Program-made: the position numbers and the translations under genes
Notes under the pieces: generated by a model
Told to the model about the DNA's origin: nothing
What the model saw: the letters and a program-made list of their open reading frames with translations, nothing else
Databases searched by the model: none
Assembly (NCBI RefSeq): GCF_023016285.1
Contig: NZ_CP095413.1
Location: 1,550,001-1,614,000 of the forward strand
Source of the DNA: Muricauda sp. SCSIO 64092
GTDB lineage: Bacteria; Bacteroidota; Bacteroidia; Flavobacteriales; Flavobacteriaceae
DNA length: 64,000 bases
Direction of reading: 5' to 3'
Shown here: piece by piece, positions 37,205 through 45,802 of the stretch
How the letters are laid out: every line of letters begins with the position of its first letter
Numbering within the stretch: the first letter of the stretch is position 1

Positions 37205-37532
37205 ATTGCATCATAATTGCATCAATTGCATCATAATCGAATCAAAGTAGAATGCTTTTAACAGCTATTAGCTCGTATTATGAACTATCGTAATTAGAGT
37301 TGGGACAATTGGGACATCGTGGAGACATTATAGGGACATCATTGAATCAAAAATCTATTGAATAATGATAATAATTGGCTCAATGGACTCATGATTGACT
37401 CATAATTGCATCAAATCAACCATAGGAATAATAATTGGTCGTTATTTGGCCGAATTGGCCACTAATGAGCCAATCGATAATAAAGAAAATAAACTAAGAA
37501 TAACAAAACCAACCGCATAGCATAAAAACCCA
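37205..37532 (+). repeat. Non-coding gap with degenerate short repeats before hsdR
   Basis: A very A/T-rich 328-bp stretch without a gene. GCATCA recurs four times (three within the first 35 bp, again near 37408), GGGACA three times (37311-37340), and dyads such as TTGGCCGAATTGGCCA occur near 37446. It looks like decayed tandem sequence, perhaps the former repetitive tail of the upstream gene, or a regulatory region for hsdR. Confidence 0.4.
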
Positions 37533-40500
37533 ATGAAATTTACAGAAGCAAAATTAGAAGAAGCGTTTATAGAGTTATTGGGTAACGAAGCATATCCCCA
37601 TTACTTAGGAAATACCATCGTCCGCAATCCTGATGAAGTACTTATTGAGGAAGATTTAACAGCCTTCCTTTTAAATCAATATAAACGAGAAAGGCTTACA
37701 GAAACAGAAGCCAAGTCCATTGTATTCCAGCTCAAAACCTTGCCTGCATCCGATTTATACGAAACCAATAAAACTGTAGTACAATGGCTATCTGATGGTT
37801 TTAGCTTTAAAAGGGAAGACCGTAACCAAAAAGACATTTGGATTTACCTAATAGATTATTCACAAGAAAACAATAACACCTATAAATTTGTCAATCAACT
37901 GGAAATCATAGGCACGGAAAAGCGAATCCCTGACGGTATTATGTATATCAATGGTATTCCGGTGGTAGTCTTTGAGTTTAAAACCGCTATTCAGGAAAAT
38001 TGTACCATTCACAACGCCTATGTGCAGCTAACCACAAGATATAAAAGAGACATACCCGAACTTTTTAAATACAATGCTTTTTGTGTCATCAGTGATGGGG
38101 TGAATAACAAGGCAGGTTCATTTTTTGCTCCTTATGAATTTTTCTATGCATGGCGCAGGATTTCAGGTTTAGCCAAAGAGGTAGATGGTATAGACAGTAT
38201 GTTTACCCTAGTTCAAGGGATGTTACATCAAAACCGTTTGAGGGATATTATTCAGAATTTCATATACATTCCTGACACCTCTAAAAAGGATGAAAAAATA
38301 GTTTGTCGTTATCCACAATATTACGCTGCAAGAGCGCTGTACGACAATATTAAAAAAGCTCAAAAACCGGAGGGAGACGGAAAAGGAGGTACTTATTTTG
38401 GTGCCACAGGAAGTGGTAAGAGTTTTACAATGCTCTATCTCACAAGGTTGTTGATGAAAAGTACCTACTTTGAAAACCCTACCATTGTTTTAATTACAGA
38501 CCGAACTGATTTAGATGACCAACTTTCAGGTCAATTTACCAATGCTAAAGTATTTATTGGAGATAATACCATTAAAAGTGTAGAAAGCAGAGCTGAATTA
38601 AGAGAGCTATTGCAAGGTAGAGCCAGTGGCGGTGTATTCCTCACAACCATTCACAAATTCACAGAAGATATTGAATTGCTGACTGAGCGAAGTAATGTGA
38701 TTTGTATTTCAGATGAAGCACACAGGAGTCAAACCAATTTGGACCAAAAAATTAGGGTAACTGAGAAAGGAGTTAAAAAATCCTATGGCTTTGCAAAATA
38801 TTTACACGATTCATTACCCAACGCCACTTATGTTGGCTTTACAGGTACACCAGTAGATGCTACTTTAGATGTATTTGGTAAAGTAGTAGACGCTTACACC
38901 ATGACTGAATCGGTAATAGATGAAATTACGGTTAGAATCGTTTATGAAGGCAGAGCTGCAAAAATAGCTTTACAAAACAGGGAACTGGAAAAGATAGAAG
39001 AATACTACAAGGTCGCTGAGGAATCGGGTGCCAATGAATATCAAATACAGGAGAGCAAAAAACAATCTGCCAATATGAATGCCATTTTGGGCGACCCGGA
39101 CAGATTGGATGCGCTTGCAGCCGATTTTGTGCAGCATTACGAAAATCGAATTACAGAAGGTGCTACCATCAAGGGAAAAGCCATGTTTGTTTGTAGCTCC
39201 AGAGAAATAGCCTATGCCTTTTATAAAAACGTCATTGCTCTAAGGCCTGAATGGAATGAAGTAAAAATAGCTGAAGAAGGTGCTGTACTGACAGATAAGG
39301 AAAAACGGGAAATCAAACCTATGGAACGTATCAAAATGATTATGACCCGAGGCAAAGACGACCCTAAAGAAATGTACGATTTATTAGGCACCAAAGAATA
39401 CCGAAAGGAATTGGACAGACAATTTAAAAATGAAAAATCCAATTTTAAGATTGCTATTGTGGTTGATATGTGGCTAACTGGTTTTGATGTTCCTTTCTTA
39501 GATACCATTTACATCGATAAACCTATCCAACAACATAATCTCATACAGACCATTTCCCGTGTAAACCGCAAGTTCAAAGGTAAAAACAAAGGTTTGGTGG
39601 TAGATTACATAGGTATTAAAAAACAAATGAATTTAGCCCTAAAAAAATATTCTGAGGGTGATAAAGATAATTTTGAAGACATTCAGCAATCATTGGTTGT
39701 AGTAAAAAATCATCTGGATTTATTGGCCAAACTTTTACATAAGTTTGACGGCACTAAATATTTTAACGGTACAGCTTTAGAGCAACTAAACACACTCAAT
39801 ATGGCTGCTGAATTTGTGCAACTCACCAAAGAAATGGAAACTCGATTTATGGGTTTGGTAAAAAGACTGAAAGCGGCGTATGATATTTGTGCAGGCAGTG
39901 AGGAACTAACCCAAAATCAAAGAGATTATACGCACTTTTATTTAGCAATAAGGTCGATTGTTTTCAAGCTTACCAAAGGTGATGCCCCTGATACCGCCCA
40001 AATGAATGCCAAGGTCAGGGAAATGATTAAAGATGCATTGCAAAGTGATGGCGTTGATGAAATCTTTAAGATGGGAGAAGATACCGAAAAAGAACAGGAC
40101 ATTTTTGATGAAGACTACTTAGCCAAAATTGATAAAATTAAACTCCCCAATACAAAAATCAAGCTCCTTCAACAGTTATTGGCTCGTGCCATTGGAGAAA
40201 TGAAGAAAGTAAATAAGGTAAAAGGTGTTGATTTCTCTAAAAAAATGGAATCCTTGGTATATAAATACAACCAAAGGGATGAAAATGATGTTTTGAGAAG
40301 TGAAGTCTATGAGGAAATGGCGGAACAATTAACCGAACTTATCTGGGATGTGTACAAAGAATTCAAATCGGGAGATGATTTAGGTATTGATTTTGAAGAA
40401 AAAGCTTTTTATGACATCCTCAAAGAGCTTTGTATTAAATATGATTTCACTTATCCAGAAGATAAACTGATTGAATTGGCCAAAGCCGTAAAAGGCCTTG

Positions 40501-40679
40501 TAGATGGTCAAGCCAAATTCCCGGACTGGAATAAACGGGACGATATTAAGTCCGCTCTTAAAGTGGGGCTTATTCTTTTATTGGATGAACACGGTTACCC
40601 TCCAGTAGAGCGTGATGAAGTCTATAAAGAAATTTTTGAGCAGGCTGAAAATTTTAAGAAATACAACCAAACTAAATAA
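37533..40679 (+). CDS. hsdR: Type I restriction enzyme, endonuclease/translocase subunit
   Basis: A 1048-residue HsdR. The N-terminal PD-(D/E)xK nuclease is visible as RIPDGIMY...VVVFEFKT (about 135-152). Helicase motifs follow: Walker A GATGSGKS near residue 290, DEAH near 394, GFTGTP, and motif VI-like TISRVNR. The C-terminal helical domain (about 800-1048) docks to HsdM. It appears intact. A 328-bp gap separates it from the AlbA-type gene, so it may have its own promoter. Confidence 0.95.
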   Translation: MKFTEAKLEEAFIELLGNEAYPHYLGNTIVRNPDEVLIEEDLTAFLLNQYKRERLTETEAKSIVFQLKTLPASDLYETNKTVVQWLSDGFSFKREDRNQKDIWIYLIDYSQENNNTYKFVNQLEIIGTEKRIPDGIMYINGIPVVVFEFKTAIQENCTIHNAYVQLTTRYKRDIPELFKYNAFCVISDGVNNKAGSFFAPYEFFYAWRRISGLAKEVDGIDSMFTLVQGMLHQNRLRDIIQNFIYIPDTSKKDEKIVCRYPQYYAARALYDNIKKAQKPEGDGKGGTYFGATGSGKSFTMLYLTRLLMKSTYFENPTIVLITDRTDLDDQLSGQFTNAKVFIGDNTIKSVESRAELRELLQGRASGGVFLTTIHKFTEDIELLTERSNVICISDEAHRSQTNLDQKIRVTEKGVKKSYGFAKYLHDSLPNATYVGFTGTPVDATLDVFGKVVDAYTMTESVIDEITVRIVYEGRAAKIALQNRELEKIEEYYKVAEESGANEYQIQESKKQSANMNAILGDPDRLDALAADFVQHYENRITEGATIKGKAMFVCSSREIAYAFYKNVIALRPEWNEVKIAEEGAVLTDKEKREIKPMERIKMIMTRGKDDPKEMYDLLGTKEYRKELDRQFKNEKSNFKIAIVVDMWLTGFDVPFLDTIYIDKPIQQHNLIQTISRVNRKFKGKNKGLVVDYIGIKKQMNLALKKYSEGDKDNFEDIQQSLVVVKNHLDLLAKLLHKFDGTKYFNGTALEQLNTLNMAAEFVQLTKEMETRFMGLVKRLKAAYDICAGSEELTQNQRDYTHFYLAIRSIVFKLTKGDAPDTAQMNAKVREMIKDALQSDGVDEIFKMGEDTEKEQDIFDEDYLAKIDKIKLPNTKIKLLQQLLARAIGEMKKVNKVKGVDFSKKMESLVYKYNQRDENDVLRSEVYEEMAEQLTELIWDVYKEFKSGDDLGIDFEEKAFYDILKELCIKYDFTYPEDKLIELAKAVKGLVDGQAKFPDWNKRDDIKSALKVGLILLLDEHGYPPVERDEVYKEIFEQAENFKKYNQTK

Positions 40680-40814
40680 AGACAACCTTTAACCAATAAC
40701 CAATTAAAAGGGAAGCTCTTTTTTACAATGGATGGGCTTCGATTATCCAACTATACTATAGCTCGCCAGTGACCATCAATGCATCTTGGAAACCGATTTT
40801 GGCTCTTACCATTA

Positions 40815-40893
40815 CTGGACGCATTGAAATAAAAACACGTCCCCATAGAGCAAAAGTGTCATTTTCTTCTGCCATCCAAGGGCATGGGATTTA
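40815..40893 (+). repeat. Right copy of the ~79-bp direct repeat
   Basis: Partner of 10131-10208, same orientation, about 89% identical, with an identical 23-bp core at its centre. It lies in the 289-bp gap between hsdR and the GT87-like gene. Here the left arm of the inverted repeat seen in the other copy is not preserved. A spurious plus-strand frame starting at 40769 crosses it. Confidence 0.75.
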
Positions 40894-40968
40894 TTTTCGT
40901 TCTCCAGGACCACGTAATGGAATTACCATATTTTACCACTATTTTAGGGCAGTTGAAACTAAGCGGTC

Positions 40969-42336
40969 ATGCAGAACAGGGTTGCCAAGTATTGGAAGCT
41001 TCACAGAATTCCAATTCTTCTGGTATTGGTCAGTTGTATTTTTTATGGCGTTTTTGCCCATAATCTCGTCCGGGAGGATTTTCCAAAACTACTTTCACTT
41101 TTTGCTGCACTTTTCTTCCTCCACTACAAACTAATTCAATTTAAAAAATGGAATTTTAAGTTTTTGTTGGTTGCCGGAATACTGTTCCGATTGGTTTTCC
41201 TGATGGTCGAACCCAATCTATCCCAGGATTTTTACCGCTTTATTTGGGATGGGGAACTTATTAAGAATGGCCTTAATCCGTACCGCTGCACGCCAAATGA
41301 GCTGATTGAAAAAACTACCTTTCATATTCAAAACGCCAATGAACTGTACCAAGGGATGGGCACATTGAGTGCAAGACACTACAGCAACTATCCCCCAATA
41401 AATCAATTGTTCTTTTATCTAAGCTCCCTGTTGGGGATGGGAAGCATTATGGGCTCCTTAATTTGGTTGCGCACCTTTACCATTGCAGCGGACATGGGTA
41501 TACTTTATTTTGGAAGGAAATTGTTGGGAAACCTGAATCTAAGTCCCCATTTACTTTTTTGGTATTTCCTCAACCCGTTGGTCATCATAGAACTTACGGG
41601 AAATCTGCATTTTGAAGGTATGATGCTGTTCCTTTTTATATGGGCCATGTACCTTATATCTGCGGGGAAATATATTTTAGCGGCCCCCATCTATGCCGCA
41701 TCAATTATGCTAAAGTTGGTTCCCTTACTGTTCCTTCCCCTTTTTCTGAAATTTTTTGGGATACGGAAAAGTGCCCTTTTTTATAGTGTGGTGGGGGTAA
41801 GCAGTTTCATTTATCTCATCCCTTTTTATACACCGGAATTGGCTGCCAATTATGGTAAGACCATCGGGCTATGGTTTTCGAATTTTGAGTTTAACGCCAG
41901 CATTTATAATCTGGTAAAGTATCTGGGAGTGGAATTTTTCGGTTCCAAGCCATGGGAATTAATCAAATCATACGGAAACTTTGTAAAAGTTGCTACGCTT
42001 ATCATTATACTCCTTTTGACATTTATGCAAAAGCACCAAACCTTGACCTCCGTCTTAAAATCCATGTTTTTTGTTTTGGTCGGCTACTATTTTTTGTCCT
42101 CGACCGTGCATCCATGGTATATTGTTTTTCCCCTGGTATTGGGATTGTTTACCGATTACCGCTTTGCAATTTTATGGTCCGCGGTAATAATCCTAAGCTA
42201 TTTCACCTATTCCCAACCGGAGTTTAAGGAAAACCTTTGGTTGATTACCCTTGAATATTTTTTGGTGATTGGTTACTTCGTTTATGAATTTCTGAAAAAT
42301 CGTAACATTCCTCAACTGATTCGTAAAAACTCATAA
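40969..42336 (+). CDS. Polytopic GT87/GT-C-like mannosyltransferase
   Basis: A 455-residue membrane protein with about 11 hydrophobic segments. After the first helices comes the typical luminal-loop motif DFYRFIWDGELIKNGLNPY, whose Asp matches the catalytic loop of GT-C polyprenyl-phosphate-mannose-dependent transferases (DUF2029/GT87 type). Related genes in Flavobacteriia tend to neighbour GT2 genes like those at 6631-8807, from which this one is now separated by the 30-kb block. Acceptor unknown. Confidence 0.7.
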   Translation: MQNRVAKYWKLHRIPILLVLVSCIFYGVFAHNLVREDFPKLLSLFAALFFLHYKLIQFKKWNFKFLLVAGILFRLVFLMVEPNLSQDFYRFIWDGELIKNGLNPYRCTPNELIEKTTFHIQNANELYQGMGTLSARHYSNYPPINQLFFYLSSLLGMGSIMGSLIWLRTFTIAADMGILYFGRKLLGNLNLSPHLLFWYFLNPLVIIELTGNLHFEGMMLFLFIWAMYLISAGKYILAAPIYAASIMLKLVPLLFLPLFLKFFGIRKSALFYSVVGVSSFIYLIPFYTPELAANYGKTIGLWFSNFEFNASIYNLVKYLGVEFFGSKPWELIKSYGNFVKVATLIIILLLTFMQKHQTLTSVLKSMFFVLVGYYFLSSTVHPWYIVFPLVLGLFTDYRFAILWSAVIILSYFTYSQPEFKENLWLITLEYFLVIGYFVYEFLKNRNIPQLIRKNS

Positions 42337-42379
42337 CAAAATATACAAACTTTGAAGAAATTTGTACATTTACCCCATC

Positions 42380-42460
42380 ATGAACGAACAGCACAACATA
42401 TCCACTACATTGAGCGCCATTGCTCCAGTACGTCCGTTCACTGCACGCCGTCGCCCGTAA
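42380..42460 (+). CDS. Arg-rich leader peptide of the arginine operon (26 aa)
   Basis: An ATG opens a 26-codon frame ending TAA, 89 bp before the first arg gene. The last nine residues are RPFTARRRP: four Arg codons, three of them consecutive (CGC CGT CGC) two codons before the stop. Codons before it are unremarkable. The stop lies within a CGCCC-GTAA-GGGTG hairpin. This is the classical layout of ribosome-mediated attenuation by charged tRNA-Arg. It is too short for routine gene calling, and coding is inferred from position and composition. Confidence 0.7.
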   Translation: MNEQHNISTTLSAIAPVRPFTARRRP

Positions 42461-42478
42461 GGGTGCACATTATCTTCT

Positions 42479-42500
42479 GGGATTAGGTGAGTCCATTCCC
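42479..42500 (+). promoter_or_regulatory. Candidate attenuator hairpin after the Arg leader
   Basis: GGGA / TCCC and a nested GGATT / AGTCC pairing just after the leader stop, followed by a T-rich stretch near 42517. A further TGCAC / GTGCA pairing (42442-42446 with 42463-42467) spans the Arg codons and could be the competing structure. The stems are short, so the call is tentative. Confidence 0.35.
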
Positions 42501-42548
42501 GTTTCCAACCAAACCATTTCAATTTTTAATACAACTTAAACGTCAGCA

Positions 42549-43169
42549 ATGGAACTAGTCGTTGCCAACGAATCACATTTTAAATACGCCAAGATCATAA
42601 GTGACACCATTACGGAGTCGGCCAAGGTTCGAGGTACTGGTATTGCCCAGCGCTCTCCGGAATACATCATCAAAAGATTGCAGAACGGCAATGCCGTTAT
42701 TGCCCTTGATGGTGACAAATTTGCGGGATTCTGCTATATCGAGGTTTGGGGCAACAAGGATTTTGTGGCCAATTCCGGGCTTATTGTCCACCCTGATTAT
42801 CGGGGACAGGGACTGGCAAAAAAAATCAAAAAGAAAATCTTTGAACTATCAAAGGAAAAGTTTCCCAATGCCAAGATCTTTGGCATTACCACCGGGCTTC
42901 CCGTGATGAAAATGAACTATGCGTTGGGATACAAACCCGTTACCTTTTCTGAACTCACGGACGATCCCGATTTTTGGAAAGGCTGCCAAACCTGTAAAAA
43001 CTTCGATATCCTTACGCGTACGGAACGCAAAATGTGCTTATGCACGGGAATGTTGTATGACCCTGCTGAAAAGAACAAGCATCCCAATGCTGAAAAAATC
43101 AATAAGAAAACCTTTCAACGGTTAAAAAGCATAAAGGAAAGTTTATTCCTTAAAAAGAAAACAAAATGA
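42549..43169 (+). CDS. GNAT-family N-acyltransferase, probable first enzyme of arginine synthesis
   Basis: A 206-residue GNAT protein. The acyl-CoA pyrophosphate-binding loop is HPDYRGQGLAKKI (residues 81-93). An unusual C-terminal part carries Cys146, Cys149, Cys163 and Cys165 (CQTC and CLC), a possible zinc site. It is the first structural gene after the Arg leader and overlaps argG by 4 bp. No argA or argJ of the standard type is in the operon, so it probably acylates glutamate (acetyl or succinyl donor). The family is clear; the reaction is inferred from the operon. Confidence 0.75.
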   Translation: MELVVANESHFKYAKIISDTITESAKVRGTGIAQRSPEYIIKRLQNGNAVIALDGDKFAGFCYIEVWGNKDFVANSGLIVHPDYRGQGLAKKIKKKIFELSKEKFPNAKIFGITTGLPVMKMNYALGYKPVTFSELTDDPDFWKGCQTCKNFDILTRTERKMCLCTGMLYDPAEKNKHPNAEKINKKTFQRLKSIKESLFLKKKTK

Positions 43170-44356
43170 AAAAACTCGTACTCGCCTATAGTGGTGGTTT
43201 GGATACCTCCTACTGTGCCATGAACCTATCCAAGGAACACGGTTTTGAAGTTCATGCCGTTAGCGTAAATACCGGTGGATTTTCCGTGGCGGAAATTAAA
43301 GAAATCGAAAAAAAGGCACTTGCCCTCGGGGCTGCCAGCTATACCTCAATAGATGCGGTGCAGACATTTTATGACAAGGTGGTAAAATACCTCATTTTCG
43401 GCAATGTCCTGCGAAATAATGCCTACCCCCTGTCCGTAAGCGCTGAACGAATTGTCCAGGCTGTGGAAATCGTGGAACACGCCAAAAAAATTGGCGCCAA
43501 TTATATTGCCCATGGCAGTACCGGTGCCGGAAATGATCAGGTCCGGTTTGATATGATTTTCCAAACGCTGGCCCCGAAAATTGAAATCATTACCCCAATA
43601 CGCGATCAGAAGCTGACCAGGGAAGAGGAAATCAACTATTTACAGAACAACGGTGTGGATTATTCTTGGGAAAAGGCCAAATATTCCATTAATAAGGGAC
43701 TTTGGGGCACTTCCGTGGGAGGCGATGAAACCTTAACGTCACATCTCCCCTTGCCCGATTCCGCTTACCCAAGCCAATTGCAACAAAAAGAACCATCAAA
43801 AGTAAAACTCACCTTTGAAAAAGGGGAACTGATCGCCATTGACGATGAAAAGGATAGTCCCGTAAAGAATATCGAAAAGTTGGAAAAGATGGCATCCCCA
43901 TACGCCATTGGGCGGGATATTCATGTGGGCGATACCATTATTGGCATTAAGGGCCGGGTCGGTTTTGAAGCCGCCGCCCCTTTAATTATCCTAAAAGCAC
44001 ACCACTTATTGGAAAAGCATGTGCTCAGTAAATGGCAACAGTTCCAAAAAGAACAATTGGGCAACTTTTATGGGATGTTACTCCACGAGGGAAATTACCT
44101 GGATGAGGTTATGCGAAATATAGAAGCTTTTTTGACCGATACCCAACGTAACGTTTCAGGGGATGTTTTTGTGGCGCTATATCCATTCCAGTTTCGATTG
44201 GACGGAGTGGCCTCCCCACATGATCTTATGAACGCTTCTTTCGGAAGTTATGGTGAATTGAACAAAGGGTGGACTGCGGATGAGGCCAAGGGTTTTATCA
44301 AAATCCTGTCCAATCCCGCCAAGATTGCTAACCATGTAAATCAACATCATGATTAA
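43166..44356 (+). CDS. argG: Argininosuccinate synthase
   Basis: A 396-residue enzyme that joins citrulline and aspartate with ATP. The N-terminal PP-loop is intact (AYSGGLDTSYCAM, residues 8-20), and later segments such as AHGSTGAGNDQVRFD and the YSINKGLWG region are typical of ArgG. It overlaps the upstream acyltransferase by 4 bp and argC by 8 bp, so it is translationally coupled within the operon. Cytoplasmic. Confidence 0.95.
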   Translation: MKKLVLAYSGGLDTSYCAMNLSKEHGFEVHAVSVNTGGFSVAEIKEIEKKALALGAASYTSIDAVQTFYDKVVKYLIFGNVLRNNAYPLSVSAERIVQAVEIVEHAKKIGANYIAHGSTGAGNDQVRFDMIFQTLAPKIEIITPIRDQKLTREEEINYLQNNGVDYSWEKAKYSINKGLWGTSVGGDETLTSHLPLPDSAYPSQLQQKEPSKVKLTFEKGELIAIDDEKDSPVKNIEKLEKMASPYAIGRDIHVGDTIIGIKGRVGFEAAAPLIILKAHHLLEKHVLSKWQQFQKEQLGNFYGMLLHEGNYLDEVMRNIEAFLTDTQRNVSGDVFVALYPFQFRLDGVASPHDLMNASFGSYGELNKGWTADEAKGFIKILSNPAKIANHVNQHHD

Positions 44357-45323
44357 AGCAGGTATCATAGGAGGTTCAGGTTATACGGGAGGGGAATTGA
44401 TCCGAATTTTGCTGAATCACCCGGCAATTGAAATTGACTTTGTCTTCAGTACCACCAAGGCGGGCAAACCCATTGCATCGGCACATCCCGATCTATTGGG
44501 ACAAACGGAACTTCATTTCACAAAGAACATAAATTCCAGTGTAGATGTGGTATTCCTCTGTTTGGGACATGGAAATTCGTCCAGATTCCTATTGAACCAT
44601 CAATTTTCGGACGGGACAAAGATCATCGATTTAAGCAACGATTTCCGATTGCAAAACGACGCCACTTTTCAGGGCAATACCTTTGTGTACGGCCTGCCCG
44701 AATTAAACAAGGATGCCATTGAAAATGCAAATGCCATCGCTAATCCCGGATGTTTTGCCACCGCCATTCAATTGGCATTATTGCCCCTGGCCAAGAAAGG
44801 ATTATTGCACAATGAAGTTCATATCAATGCAGTCACCGGAAGTACGGGAGCCGGTATCAAACCTTCGGAAACGACCCATTTCAGTTGGCGAAACAACAAT
44901 ATAAGTTGGTACAAACCCTTTACCCATCAGCACTTGGGTGAGATTGGGGAAAGTCTGTATTCCTTTGGGAACGAGCTTGGAAAGCTCTATTTTCTCCCGC
45001 AACGCGGAAATTTTTCCCGAGGCATATTTGCAACGGCCTATACCCATTTTAACGGAAGCCAGAAAGAAGCGCAAAAATTATACACCAAATATTACCGCAA
45101 TGCAAAATTCACCCATGTTTCCCAGGAACCCATCCACTTGAAACAGGTGATCAATACCAATAATTGCCACATCCACGTCCACAAACATGAGGATGTCCTA
45201 TTGATAAGTTCGGCAATAGATAATTTGCTGAAAGGCGCATCGGGGCAAGCGGTTCAGAACATGAATTTGATCTTTGGTCTGGAAGAGGATTTGGGATTGC
45301 GACTAAAGGCAAGCACATTTTAA
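44349..45323 (+). CDS. argC: N-acyl-gamma-glutamyl-phosphate reductase
   Basis: A 324-residue NADPH-dependent reductase. It has the N-terminal Rossmann motif GGSGYTGGELIRIL (residues 8-21), the catalytic cysteine in ANPGCFATAIQL and the GSTGAGIKPSETTHF substrate segment. It converts the N-acyl-glutamyl phosphate from ArgB to the semialdehyde. The start overlaps argG by 8 bp. Whether the N-acyl group is acetyl or succinyl cannot be told from this protein. Confidence 0.95.
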   Translation: MIKAGIIGGSGYTGGELIRILLNHPAIEIDFVFSTTKAGKPIASAHPDLLGQTELHFTKNINSSVDVVFLCLGHGNSSRFLLNHQFSDGTKIIDLSNDFRLQNDATFQGNTFVYGLPELNKDAIENANAIANPGCFATAIQLALLPLAKKGLLHNEVHINAVTGSTGAGIKPSETTHFSWRNNNISWYKPFTHQHLGEIGESLYSFGNELGKLYFLPQRGNFSRGIFATAYTHFNGSQKEAQKLYTKYYRNAKFTHVSQEPIHLKQVINTNNCHIHVHKHEDVLLISSAIDNLLKGASGQAVQNMNLIFGLEEDLGLRLKASTF

Positions 45324-45325
45324 CA

Positions 45326-45754
45326 ATGAGACAAAAGATTGCACATATCGCGTTGGTGGTGAACGATTATGATGAAGCGATTCAATTCTACACCAAAAAG
45401 CTAAACTTCAAATTGGTGGAGGACACCAAGCTCAGTGAAGAAAAAAGATGGGTTGTGATAGCTCCTCCAGGGGCCAGGGAAAGCTCGCTGGTATTGGCAA
45501 AGGCCGATACTGAAAAACAATCGCTCAGCATAGGCAATCAAACCGGGGGAAGGGTATTCCTTTTTCTCTTTACTGACGATTTCCAGAGAGACTATACGGC
45601 AATGCTCGAAAAAGGGGTAAAGTTCGTTAGGAAACCCAAAAAAGAACCCTATGGAACAGTTGCCGTCTTTGAAGATTTATATGGAAATCTTTGGGACTTA
45701 CTGGAACCGAGCGATTCAACCCATGGGAATCCAGAAAACCAAAACAACCATTAA
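45326..45754 (+). CDS. VOC/glyoxalase-family protein within the arg operon
   Basis: A 142-residue protein of the vicinal-oxygen-chelate fold: IAHIALVVNDYDEAIQFYTKKLNF at the N-terminus and EDLYGNLWDLLEPSD at the C-terminus, with the His and Glu positions of typical VOC metal sites. It starts 2 bp after argC. No arginine-pathway role is known for such a protein. It may be a passenger or handle a reactive semialdehyde made by ArgC/ProC; that is speculation. Confidence 0.8.
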   Translation: MRQKIAHIALVVNDYDEAIQFYTKKLNFKLVEDTKLSEEKRWVVIAPPGARESSLVLAKADTEKQSLSIGNQTGGRVFLFLFTDDFQRDYTAMLEKGVKFVRKPKKEPYGTVAVFEDLYGNLWDLLEPSDSTHGNPENQNNH

Positions 45755-45790
45755 CCGTCAACCATAAACCATCAACCATCAACCATCAAC
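45745..45790. repeat. Short tandem heptamer array, CAACCAT orientation
   Basis: About 6.5 units of CAACCAT and variants between the VOC gene end and proC. The same heptamer in opposite orientation (ATGGTTG) forms the 12-unit array at 51611-51694. Confidence 0.8.
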
Positions 45791-45802
45791 AAACATTCAG
45801 AT

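Noticed and set aside
40769..41134. 121-residue plus-strand frame over the right direct repeat
   Set aside because: It crosses repeat sequence and the start of the GT87-like gene in another frame; composition is not protein-like.
42351..42372. TTTG and TACATTTA as a promoter for the Arg leader
   Set aside because: The spacing of about 10 bp is far below the usual 19-21 bp and the -7 box has a mismatch.
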